In this document: piece by piece, positions 6,444-13,758 of the stretch
Layout: each line of letters opens with the position of its first letter
Numbering within the stretch: the stretch's first letter is position 1
NCBI GenBank assembly: GCA_028719205.1
Contig: JAQUKH010000046.1
Span: forward strand, 1 to 15,576
Source of the DNA: a bacterium
GTDB lineage: Bacteria > JACRDZ01 > JAQUKH01
Direction of reading: 5' to 3'
Length of the DNA stretch: 15,576 nt
The notes under the pieces: model-generated
What the model was told of the DNA's origin: nothing
The model's database searches: none
The model's input: only the letters and a program-made list of their open reading frames with translations
Translations under genes and position numbers: made by a program

Positions 6444-9137
6444 ATGGCTGAGGATATAAATTATTGGCAGTTAGATAAAGATAAAATAGTAAAACTATTA
6501 AAAACAGATCTGGTAACCGGGCTTTCTTCGCGGGAGATTAAAGACAGGCTTGATAAATACGGGTATAACCAATTAGAAGAAGCTAAAGGCAGGAGCCCTG
6601 TTGGTATTTTTCTGGATCAGTTTAAAGATTTTATTGTTTGGGTTCTGGTTTCCGCGGCGCTGGTTTCAGGATTTCTTAAGGAATGGATTGACGCGTTTGT
6701 AATAATTTTAATAGTTATTTTAAACGCGATCTTGGGTTTTGTTCAGGAATACCGCGCTGAAAAATCATTACAGGCTTTAAAAAAATTGTCCAGCCCCAAT
6801 TCAAAAGCTATCAGGGATGGGAAGAATTGTGTTATACCTTCTAAAGAATTGGTTCCAGGTGACCTGATCGAACTTGAGGCGGGTGACAATGTGCCCGCGG
6901 ACAGCCGTATTGTATGGTTGACTTCGAATTTTGCCGTTCAGGAGGCATCTCTTACCGGAGAGTCTACTCCATCGTCGAAAACGAGTATAGCCCTGGAAGA
7001 AAAAGATGTTCCATTGGCCGACAGGGCAAATATGATATATATGGGAACATTTGTATCGGCCGGTAAGGCCAGGGCGATAGTTGTAGAAACCGGGATGAAA
7101 ACTGAACTTGGTAAAATAGCCGGAATGATTCAGAGCATTGAAGATGAATCCACGCCTTTGCAGAAAAAGCTCGACGAATTCGGGAAATGGATAGTTTATA
7201 TTTGTTTTATTTTGGTCGGGATCATTTTTTTGATCGGACTTTTGCGCGGCGGTAAAGTTTTAGATCTATTTTTAACTGCTGTGAGCCTCGCGGTTGCGGC
7301 TATTCCCGAGGGGCTTCCGGCTATCGTTACAATTTCACTGGCATTGGGCGTTCAGAGAATGGTAAAGCGTCATGCTTTGATACGGAAACTTCCTTCAGTT
7401 GAAACGCTTGGGTCCGCTACTGTAATATGTTCTGATAAAACAGGCACGCTGACAAAAAATGAAATGACGGTCCAAATGGTTTTCGCGGATGATAAATTAT
7501 TCAAGGTCAGCGGGATAGGCTATGAGCCCACAGGTAATTTATCGCTTGAAGATACTCAAATTAATGCTTCGGATTTTCCCGGGCTTAATAAAACATTATT
7601 ATCAGGCGTGTTATGCAATGGAGCTCAATTAACGAAGGTTAATGACATTTATAAAATTATTGGAGATCCGACTGAAGGAGCGATATTAACATTAGCGGGT
7701 AAAGCGAATATCTGGAAAAAAGAGAAAGAAGAAGAATATCCTTTTGTCGATGAAATACCGTTTGATTCTGAGCGGAAAAAAATGACCGTTATCAGGCGGA
7801 CCGACCATAAATATTTTGCCTTTGTTAAAGGCGCGCCGGATGTACTTATAAATGGATGTGCTTATATTGAAAACAGTTCAAAAGTTGGATTATTAACAAA
7901 AGAAGGCCGTGAAAAGATAGACAGAATAAATAACGAATTGGCTGGAAAGGCAATGAGGGTTTTAGGAATTGCGTATAAAGTTCTGGAAACCCTTCCCCCG
8001 AAGATCGACGCGAAATCAATTGAAAAAGATATGATATTTCTGGGTTTGGCGGCGATGATTGATCCTGCCCGCCCTGAGGTTAAGAAGGCGATGGAAGAAT
8101 GCAAGGATGCCGGTATTAAAACAGTAATGATCACCGGAGACCATAAAAACACAGCGGTAGCTATCGCGAAAGAATTAGGATTTTTTAATGAGGATTCCAT
8201 CGCGCTTACAGGGGAGGAACTGGATAAATTAAGCGAAGAGGAATTCAGCAAAAAAGTAAGGAATATTTCAGTTTACGCGAGAGTATCCCCTGAGCATAAA
8301 CTGAGGATTGTCCGCGCGTGGAAAAAACTTAAAGAGATAGTCGCGATGACAGGCGACGGGGTGAATGACGCGCCCGCGGTAAAAGAGGCTGATATCGGGG
8401 TCGCGATGGGGATCACAGGTACCGATGTGACAAAAGAAGTAGCCAGTATGATAGTTACGGATGATAATTTCGCGTCCATCGTGGCGGCTGTTGAAGAGGG
8501 AAGGGGCATTTATGATAATATCAAAAAATTTATTTTGTACCTTCTGTCATGTAACGCGGGAGAGATATTTGTTATGTTCATAGCGTCTGTTTCAGGCTTG
8601 CCGATTCCTTTGCTTCCTATCCATATTCTTTGGGTTAATCTTGTTACAGATGGCCTTCCCGCGTTCGCTCTGGGAGTTGACCCTGCTAATCCGAATATTA
8701 TGAAACGCCCGCCGCTTGCCGCAAACGAATCGATAGTTAACAAAGAAAGAGCAATTACGATGGTACTACAGGGTTTATTTATCGCGTTATGCAGTTTATC
8801 AACGTTTATTTTTTTATTATATGTCGCGAAAGGATCTCTTATTTACGCGAGAACAGGGGCGTTCATCGTTCTTTCCTGCAGCCAGTTGTTCCATTCATTT
8901 AACTGCCGGAGCACTACAAGGTCAATATTTGAAATGGGCATATTTACCAATTCAAAATTAGTGTTAGCGGCAATCATATCTTTTTTACTGCAAATGATGG
9001 TCGTATATATCCCGTTTTTTGATAAGATATTTAAGACAGAGCAATTATCAATGACTCATTTGGGATTGGTGATCCTGATCTCCTCTTTCCCTCTCTGGGC
9101 GATGGAAATAGTAAAATTCATCAAAAGGAAAAAATAG
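6444..9137 (+). CDS. P-type Ca2+-transporting ATPase (P2 type, SERCA/PMCA-like)
   Basis: This 897-residue inner-membrane pump uses ATP to move Ca2+ out of the cytoplasm. In order: cation ATPase N-terminal domain (5-70), TGES (171-174), M4 motif AIPEGLP (286-292), phosphorylation motif DKTGTLT (D331), nucleotide-binding KGAPD (462-466), ITGD (563-566), TGDGVNDAP (636-644), then four C-terminal membrane segments. Ca2+ ligands match SERCA: E289 in M4; N704 and E707 in M5 (CNAGE); N732, T735 and D736 in M6 (WVNLVTDGLP). The M8 ligand Glu of SERCA is Gln here (Q814, SQLFHSFN), as in plasma-membrane pumps. The start is set at 6444 behind AAGGAGG (6434-6440), although spacing is only 3 nt; an ATG at 6399 in frame lacks a ribosome site. 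metF follows after 23 nt. Confidence 0.92.
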   Translation: MAEDINYWQLDKDKIVKLLKTDLVTGLSSREIKDRLDKYGYNQLEEAKGRSPVGIFLDQFKDFIVWVLVSAALVSGFLKEWIDAFVIILIVILNAILGFVQEYRAEKSLQALKKLSSPNSKAIRDGKNCVIPSKELVPGDLIELEAGDNVPADSRIVWLTSNFAVQEASLTGESTPSSKTSIALEEKDVPLADRANMIYMGTFVSAGKARAIVVETGMKTELGKIAGMIQSIEDESTPLQKKLDEFGKWIVYICFILVGIIFLIGLLRGGKVLDLFLTAVSLAVAAIPEGLPAIVTISLALGVQRMVKRHALIRKLPSVETLGSATVICSDKTGTLTKNEMTVQMVFADDKLFKVSGIGYEPTGNLSLEDTQINASDFPGLNKTLLSGVLCNGAQLTKVNDIYKIIGDPTEGAILTLAGKANIWKKEKEEEYPFVDEIPFDSERKKMTVIRRTDHKYFAFVKGAPDVLINGCAYIENSSKVGLLTKEGREKIDRINNELAGKAMRVLGIAYKVLETLPPKIDAKSIEKDMIFLGLAAMIDPARPEVKKAMEECKDAGIKTVMITGDHKNTAVAIAKELGFFNEDSIALTGEELDKLSEEEFSKKVRNISVYARVSPEHKLRIVRAWKKLKEIVAMTGDGVNDAPAVKEADIGVAMGITGTDVTKEVASMIVTDDNFASIVAAVEEGRGIYDNIKKFILYLLSCNAGEIFVMFIASVSGLPIPLLPIHILWVNLVTDGLPAFALGVDPANPNIMKRPPLAANESIVNKERAITMVLQGLFIALCSLSTFIFLLYVAKGSLIYARTGAFIVLSCSQLFHSFNCRSTTRSIFEMGIFTNSKLVLAAIISFLLQMMVVYIPFFDKIFKTEQLSMTHLGLVILISSFPLWAMEIVKFIKRKK

Positions 9138-9160
9138 AAGATAATTATGAAAGGTAAAAG

Positions 9161-10036
9161 ATGATAAAAAAAATAACAGACATTTTTAAAGAAAAAAATA
9201 AAACATTTTCTTTTGAATTTTTTCCGCCGAAAACACCGGTTGGGCTGGAAAATCTTTATAAAACGATTAAAGAGTTAAGCGGGCTTAATCCGAATTTCGT
9301 GTCGGTGACATACGGTGCCGGCGGTTCGACGCGCGGGGCGACATTGGATATTTGCAGGGAGATTCAAAAGAGGTTTGGCTTAACGGCGATGCATCATTTT
9401 ACCTGCGTTGGGCACAGCCAGTCGGAATTAAAAGTTATTCTTGCCCTGATGAGGCAAAACAACATTAGAAATATATTGGCGTTAAGGGGCGATCCTCCTA
9501 AGGGCGTGGAAAAGTGGGAACCGGCTGGCGACGGTTTTGAATACTGTTATCAACTGATAGACCTCATCAAAAATAACCATAAAGATTATTTCAGCATCGG
9601 TGTCGCGGGTTTTCCCGAAGGGCATATTAATTGCCCTGATAAAGAGACAGACACAAAATACCTGAAAATTAAAATGGATCATGGCGGCGAATTCATAGTT
9701 TCCCAGTTATTTTTTGATAACGCGATGTATTCGGAATATCTGGAAAGGCTGAAAAAGAAAAATATAAACGCGCGGATCCTTCCAGGCATACTTCCGATAA
9801 CGAGCTACGAAGGATTAATTAAATTTTGTAATACCTGCGGTGCGACAATAACTCAGGAAGTCCATGATATATTCAAGCCGATCCAAAATGATGAAGAAGC
9901 CGTTAAAAAAGCCGGCATAGAATTCGCGGTAAAACAATGCCGGGACCTCCTGGAACGCGGAGCCCCCGGCCTTCATTTTTTCACATTGAATAAAGTTGAG
10001 CCTGTGAAAGAGATATGGAAGAGGCTTGGACTGTAA
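9161..10036 (+). CDS. metF: Methylenetetrahydrofolate reductase
   Basis: This FAD enzyme reduces 5,10-methylene-THF to 5-methyl-THF, the methyl donor for homocysteine to methionine. The 291-residue TIM barrel has FSFEFFPPK with the catalytic Glu (E19), SVTYGAGGSTR (48-58), the flavin-site LALRGDPP (106-113), GVAGFPEGH (147-155), QLFFDNAMY (182-190) and a C-terminal GAPGLHFFTLN. Length matches bacterial MetF with no C-terminal SAM-binding domain. The ATG at 9161 follows a weak GAAAGG site; an ATG at 9147 opens only a six-codon frame. It probably shares a transcript with the upstream ATPase, an arrangement with no obvious functional link. Its stop abuts the stop of the convergent fusion gene with no gap. 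It complements the homocysteine locus 5 kb upstream. Confidence 0.95.
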   Translation: MIKKITDIFKEKNKTFSFEFFPPKTPVGLENLYKTIKELSGLNPNFVSVTYGAGGSTRGATLDICREIQKRFGLTAMHHFTCVGHSQSELKVILALMRQNNIRNILALRGDPPKGVEKWEPAGDGFEYCYQLIDLIKNNHKDYFSIGVAGFPEGHINCPDKETDTKYLKIKMDHGGEFIVSQLFFDNAMYSEYLERLKKKNINARILPGILPITSYEGLIKFCNTCGATITQEVHDIFKPIQNDEEAVKKAGIEFAVKQCRDLLERGAPGLHFFTLNKVEPVKEIWKRLGL

Positions 10037-12436
10037 CTAAATAAAAAGGTTATGGTTTGAACTTTCGATCTCTCCGATATAATACGCGGCTCCGCCGATC
10101 TTAATGCCGTCAATAAGCTCGTTTTCATGAATACCCATGACATCCATGCTCATGGAGCAGGCTACTAAATCTATCCCGTCTTTCTTTGCTTCATGAAGCA
10201 TGGTTTCTATGCTTTCCACATTTTTCTTTTTCATTACATACTTCATCATGCTTGTTCCCATGCCGAGCATATGCAGATTTGAAAGAGAAAGAGCTGAAAT
10301 GGACCTCGGCATCATTGAACCGAACATTTTTGAAAGAATATCTTTTTTGACTTTGGGTTTGTCGTGCTTTTTCAGCATATTAAGCCCCCAGAAAGTAAAA
10401 AACATTGTTACCTTTCTTCCGACAGCCGCCGCGGACCTTGCGATTATAAAAGAAGCCATTGCTTTATCGAGCTCGCCGGAAAATATAACGATAGTGCTTT
10501 TCCTGTCATTTTTTAAAGGGATATCTTTAGAAAGTTTAGTACTGCCGGTTCCCTTTAGGATTATGGCTTCGATCATATTATCGTTATTTTCAATGTCGAG
10601 CAGTGTATTATTGGTAGCTTTGCACCAGTGAGGGAGATCCATGATAAAACCTTTGTCTGTTGATATAATTTTTACGGTTTCGCCGTCTTTCATGCCGTTT
10701 AAAGTGTCTTTAAGTTTAATTATAGGGCCGGGGCATTGCAGGCCGCAGGCGTTTATTTCCTTGTCGGGACTGCTTGAACCGTTTGATTTGTTTGAACGGC
10801 TTGAACTGTTTGAATCTCTGTAATTCAGGTATGTTTTATACCCGCCGGACAGATTATAAGCGTCGAAACCGTTTTGCACCAGGATTCTTACCGAGTTATG
10901 AGCCCTTACCCCGACCTGGCAAAAAACCAGTATTCTTTTATCTTTCGGGATTTCATTAAGCCTTTTTCTCAGATCATCAATAGGAATATTATGAGCGTTT
11001 TTTACGGTACCATTTTTATATTCGAAGGTAGTTCTAACATCAAGAAGAAAATCATTTTCGGAAACATTTTCCCAATGAAGGATTTTGGTAATACCCCGTA
11101 AATGATTGACTGCTGCCATACCTGCCAGATTCAGCGCGTTTTTTGCAGAGCTATAGGGAGGGGCATAACAAAAATCCGATTCAGACAGGTCATACATGGT
11201 CAGTTTGTGTTTTATTGCCATTGATAAAACATCCATATATTTATCAACACCCTGCTGGCCGATTATTTGAGCGCCTAAAATTATGCCGCTGTCTTTATTG
11301 TAAATGATCTTAAATGATAATTGCGAGGCGCCGGGATAATAACCCGCATGGCTGAAAGGGTGGGTATAAATTTTTTCATATTTCAAGTTTGTTTTTGAAA
11401 GCATTTTTTCGCTGACTCCGCATGAAGCGGCGGTTAAAGAAAATACTTTTACGATCGAAGCTCCGTAATTTCCTGAATAAGAATCCTCTATGCCGAATAT
11501 ATTATTAACCGCGACAAGTGCCTGTCTCGCGGCCGGCCAAGCCAAAGGAACATGCCAGTATTCTCCTGTAATAGGATTTTTAGTTTCAACAACATCCCCT
11601 ACAGCGTAAATATTTTCATCGCTGGTTTGCATCCTGTTGTTTACGCGGGCGCCTTTTACACCGGTTTCAAGGCCCGCTTTTTTGAATAAACCGGTTTCCG
11701 GTTGGATGCCTATAGCGCAAATCACCATATTGGATTGTATCTGTGAGCCGGATTTAGTTTGAATAATAAATCCGTTATTATTTTTTTCAATATTTTCAAC
11801 TTCCTCGTTTAAGTGCAGTTTTACGCCGTTATGTGCGAGTTCCCTCTGAAGGATAACTGCCATGTCCTTGTCAAAAGGAGGCATTACCTGATCCAGCTTT
11901 TCTATTAAATGGGTTTCAATATTAAGTTTAATAACATTTTCAGCCATTTCAAGCCCGATAAAACCTCCGCCTATAATTGAAACGCTTTTAATATTCTTAT
12001 CTAATTTTGATTTAATTTTATCAATGTCAGGAATGTTCCGGACAACATAAAGATCACCGGGAACAACTCCGCTGAAATTCGGGATTATGGGTTTCGCGCC
12101 GGGAGAGAGGATCAGCTTGTCATAAGATTCAAAGTATTCCTTATTTAACTTCAGATCTTTAACAGTTATTTTTTTGTCAGCCCGGTTTATTCCGATCACT
12201 TCATTGTTGATCCTTACAGAAATATTAAATCTTTTTGAGAAACCTTCAGGATTTTGAAGAATTAATGAATCTCTTTCTTTGATTACATTCCCGGCGTAAT
12301 AGGGCAGGCCGCAATTCGCGAATGAGATATATTCCCCGCGTTCAAAGATAATTATTTCCGCTTTTTCATCCAGCCTTCTAGCCCTTGCGGCCGCGGCGGC
12401 CCCGCCCGCGACACCTCCGACTATTAATAATTTCAT
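10037..12436 (-). CDS. Four-domain persulfide relay: CoA-disulfide reductase-rhodanese-TusA-DsrE-like fusion
   Basis: A 799-residue fusion. Residues 1-445 are an FAD/NAD(P)H disulfide reductase of the CoA-disulfide reductase type: VGGVAGGAAAAARAR (6-20), active Cys in FANCGLPYY (C42), NAD fold IIGGGFIGLE (154-163), FAD motif IYAVGDV (276-282) and the CoA-linked HAGYYPGA (363-370). A rhodanese domain (455-540) has its loop at CQVGVRA (C506). A Ser/Asn linker (541-558) leads to a TusA domain with CGLQCPGP (C564, C568). A DsrE-like domain (645-799) ends with CSMSMDVMGI (C760). Such enzymes reduce CoA or small-thiol persulfides and polysulfides, and rhodanese/TusA/DsrE modules pass sulfane sulfur between cysteines; the intramolecular relay is inferred. 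AGGAG (12442-12446) precedes the ATG by 5 nt. It is co-directional with, and 64 nt behind, the ArsR gene. Confidence 0.93.
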   Translation of the reverse strand: MKLLIVGGVAGGAAAAARARRLDEKAEIIIFERGEYISFANCGLPYYAGNVIKERDSLILQNPEGFSKRFNISVRINNEVIGINRADKKITVKDLKLNKEYFESYDKLILSPGAKPIIPNFSGVVPGDLYVVRNIPDIDKIKSKLDKNIKSVSIIGGGFIGLEMAENVIKLNIETHLIEKLDQVMPPFDKDMAVILQRELAHNGVKLHLNEEVENIEKNNNGFIIQTKSGSQIQSNMVICAIGIQPETGLFKKAGLETGVKGARVNNRMQTSDENIYAVGDVVETKNPITGEYWHVPLAWPAARQALVAVNNIFGIEDSYSGNYGASIVKVFSLTAASCGVSEKMLSKTNLKYEKIYTHPFSHAGYYPGASQLSFKIIYNKDSGIILGAQIIGQQGVDKYMDVLSMAIKHKLTMYDLSESDFCYAPPYSSAKNALNLAGMAAVNHLRGITKILHWENVSENDFLLDVRTTFEYKNGTVKNAHNIPIDDLRKRLNEIPKDKRILVFCQVGVRAHNSVRILVQNGFDAYNLSGGYKTYLNYRDSNSSSRSNKSNGSSSPDKEINACGLQCPGPIIKLKDTLNGMKDGETVKIISTDKGFIMDLPHWCKATNNTLLDIENNDNMIEAIILKGTGSTKLSKDIPLKNDRKSTIVIFSGELDKAMASFIIARSAAAVGRKVTMFFTFWGLNMLKKHDKPKVKKDILSKMFGSMMPRSISALSLSNLHMLGMGTSMMKYVMKKKNVESIETMLHEAKKDGIDLVACSMSMDVMGIHENELIDGIKIGGAAYYIGEIESSNHNLFI
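10772..10816 (-). repeat. 9-bp tandem repeat encoding the rhodanese-TusA linker
   Basis: Read on the minus strand, five units of nine bases with the core TCAAAC or TCAAGC encode x-S-N/S triplets (DSN, SSS, RSN, KSN, GSS) in residues 541-555 of the fusion protein. Units differ mainly in the first codon. The unit size is a multiple of three, so gain or loss of units would change linker length without a frameshift. Confidence 0.7.
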
Positions 12437-12461
12437 GCTATCTCCTGAACTCCTCCTATTT

Positions 12462-12492
12462 CCCCCTCTTTTACAAAGAGGGGGCCAGGGGG
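12462..12492. repeat. GC-rich palindromic element between arsR and the fusion gene
   Basis: CCCCCTCTTT (12462-12471) and AAAGAGGGGG (12475-12484) form a perfect 10-bp stem with a 3-nt loop. A second GGGGG (12488-12492), in CCAGGGGG, could pair with the same C-run. No T-tract follows on the minus strand, so in the arsR-reductase transcript it is more likely an mRNA-processing or attenuating hairpin, or a dispersed repeat insertion, than a full terminator. Confidence 0.6.
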
Positions 12493-12500
12493 CGTTTATT

Positions 12501-12767
12501 TTATTTATTGAGAATGTTAATAATCTCTTTTATTTTTTCATCTGTTACTTTGTAGCACGTCTTAACGCCTTCTTTCCTGAACGTAATAACACCGGCTTTA
12601 CGTAATACAGATAAGTGCTGAGAGATCGTAGATTGAGGAATCCCTAATTTATCAACTATTTTATTCACATTGCATTCATTACATGAAAGCCCCCGGACCA
12701 TTTGTAAACGTACAGGATGCGCTATCGCCTTCAGTATTTCACTGTCTTTTTTGTAATTTATCGGCAC
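12501..12767 (-). CDS. ArsR/SmtB-family repressor, candidate persulfide sensor
   Basis: The 88-residue winged-helix protein starts with GTG (12767-12765) behind a strong AAGGAGG (12774-12780). KAIAHPVRLQMVRGL (13-27) is the usual ArsR opening. The recognition helix is IPQSTISQHLSVLRKAGVI (43-61), and the wing ends at CYKVTD (71-76). Cysteines are C29 and C32 in LSCNECNV, near the metal-site position of ArsR, and C71 in the wing. In SqrR/BigR-type members a cysteine pair senses persulfides. The adjacent persulfide-processing enzyme suggests the same here, but an arsenite or metal sensor cannot be excluded since C29/C32 lie close to the ArsR site. A near-perfect promoter and a palindrome lie just upstream, consistent with autoregulation of an arsR-reductase operon. 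Confidence 0.9.
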   Translation of the reverse strand: MPINYKKDSEILKAIAHPVRLQMVRGLSCNECNVNKIVDKLGIPQSTISQHLSVLRKAGVITFRKEGVKTCYKVTDEKIKEIINILNK

Positions 12768-12781
12768 TTGGTCCCTCCTTA

Positions 12782-12797
12782 GAATATTGTAATATTC
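12782..12797. promoter_or_regulatory. Palindromic operator of the ArsR-type repressor
   Basis: GAATATTGTAATATTC is a perfect 7-2-7 inverted repeat. It lies between the -10 box and the ribosome site of the arsR transcript and covers the predicted start near 12793. Position and symmetry suit a dimeric ArsR-family repressor blocking its own promoter. Binding is inferred. Confidence 0.7.
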
Positions 12798-12799
12798 AA

Positions 12800-12828
12800 A
12801 TAATACGATAAAAGAAATGTATTGTCAA
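12800..12828 (-). promoter_or_regulatory. Promoter of the arsR-reductase operon
   Basis: On the minus strand: consensus TTGACA (12828-12823), a 17-nt spacer and TATTAT (12805-12800). It is one of the best promoter matches in the window. The -35 overlaps the -35 of a rightward promoter, so the divergent genes may share control. Confidence 0.8.
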
Positions 12829-12849
12829 GATAATTATGAAAAATATAAA
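12822..12849 (+). promoter_or_regulatory. Candidate promoter of the FAA-hydrolase gene, sharing its -35 with arsR
   Basis: TTGTCA (12822-12827), a 16-nt spacer and TATAAA (12844-12849), with start near 12856. The -35 is nested in TTGTCAA, which reads as TTGACA on the other strand. An alternative promoter, TTGAAT (12860-12865) with TAAAAT (12883-12888) at 17-nt spacing, would start near 12895. Both start after 12836, which rules out the longer reading frame for the FAH gene. Confidence 0.5.
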
Positions 12850-12916
12850 TAATATTATATTGAATAAATATTATATAAAAGCTAAAATACACAAATATAA
12901 AATTAGAAAGGCCTCA

Positions 12917-13687
12917 ATGAAATTAGCGCGTTTTGTAAAAAACAACAAAATATATTACGGTGAAATATTTAATAGTAAAATAAAGGTTATAAAAGGCAAT
13001 ATCTTTAATGAATTTAAAGTTATTAATGAAGAGTTTAATATCGATGAAGTTAAAATATTAGCGCCTGTTTTGCCAAGCAAGATTGTATGCGTGGGATTAA
13101 ATTACGCGGATCACGCGAAGGAGATGGGCCTTAAAACGCCCGACGAACCTGTTATTTTCATAAAACCTTCTACAAGCGTTATCGGGCCGGAGGATGATAT
13201 TATTTATCCTGACTCTGTCAGCCAGCTCGATTACGAAGCGGAACTGGCGATAATCATTAAAAATAGAATAAAAAATATAATACCCGCGGAAGCAAAAGAA
13301 AATATCCTCGGATATACATGTTTGAATGATGTCACAGCCCGCGACCTCCAGAGAAAAGACGGCCAATGGACGAGGGCAAAATCTTTCGACACGTTCTGTC
13401 CGATAGGGCCGTTTATTGTAAATGATATTGACCCTGATAATTTATCAATAAAACTTTATTTGAACGGCCAAATAAAACAGGATTCCAATACCGGAAATTT
13501 TATTTTTAAAACCGATTTTGTGGTTTCTTTTATTTCAAGGATTATGACGTTGTATCCGGGCGATATTATTTCCACCGGAACCCCGTCAGGGATCGGCCCT
13601 ATGAATGTAAATGATAATGTGACTGTAGAGATCGAAGGAATAGGCTCTTTAAAAAACAGTATAAAAAGAAAAACCCGATCAGATTAG
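12917..13687 (+). CDS. Fumarylacetoacetate hydrolase (FAH) family protein
   Basis: The 256-residue FAH-fold enzyme is of the size of single-domain acylpyruvases, oxaloacetate decarboxylases and HpaG-type isomerases. Visible features are VCVGLNYADHAKEMG (57-71) with the conserved His (H66), FIKPSTSVIG (81-90), metal ligands E107 and E109 in DYEAELAI with D138 in CLNDVTARD, the QWTRAKSFDTFCPIGP segment (150-165) and ISTGTPSGIG near the end. The Mg2+-dependent fold cleaves or isomerises 2-oxo acids; the true substrate cannot be read from sequence. The start at 12917 is preferred over 12836: it follows AGAAAGG, lies after both candidate promoters, and gives the family's usual N-terminus, whereas the upstream 27 codons are AT-rich and low in complexity. 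It is divergent from arsR. Confidence 0.9.
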   Translation: MKLARFVKNNKIYYGEIFNSKIKVIKGNIFNEFKVINEEFNIDEVKILAPVLPSKIVCVGLNYADHAKEMGLKTPDEPVIFIKPSTSVIGPEDDIIYPDSVSQLDYEAELAIIIKNRIKNIIPAEAKENILGYTCLNDVTARDLQRKDGQWTRAKSFDTFCPIGPFIVNDIDPDNLSIKLYLNGQIKQDSNTGNFIFKTDFVVSFISRIMTLYPGDIISTGTPSGIGPMNVNDNVTVEIEGIGSLKNSIKRKTRSD

Positions 13688-13721
13688 AGAAAAACTGCCG
13701 GACTGTTAAAGTCCGGCAGTT
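13688..13721 (-). terminator. Strong hairpin terminator for leftward transcription
   Basis: AACTGCCGGACT (13693-13704) and AGTCCGGCAGTT (13710-13721) make a perfect 12-bp stem with a 5-nt loop. On the minus strand it is followed by TTTTTCTC, a proper U-tract. On the plus strand it is followed by ATAAAGG, so it is oriented for the leftward RNA. It begins directly after the FAH stop codon. Confidence 0.75.
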
Positions 13722-13723
13722 AT

Positions 13724-13758
13724 AAAGGCCACCACCCCAATTGTTTTGGCCCTTTTTT
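13724..13758 (+). terminator. Possible rightward terminator of the FAH gene
   Basis: GGCCA (13727-13731) pairs with TGGCC (13747-13751), extendable by AAA/TTT across one bulged C, and is followed by six Ts (13753-13758). It is weaker than the leftward hairpin beside it, and CCAA/TTGG offers a competing inner hairpin. Confidence 0.4.

Noticed and set aside
7862-8743. Three minus-strand reading frames inside the P-type ATPase
   Set aside because: They are antisense to conserved ATPase motifs (TGDGVNDAP, WVNLVTDGLP) with Ser/Ile-rich composition typical of reverse-frame shadows.
10200-11101. Plus-strand reading frames opposite the fusion gene
   Set aside because: They are antisense to the TusA, DsrE-like and rhodanese domains, with no ribosome sites or domain signatures.
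12836-12916. Longer N-terminus for the FAH-family protein
   Set aside because: The first codons lie upstream of the predicted transcript starts and encode a low-complexity Lys/Ile/Asn stretch absent from the family.
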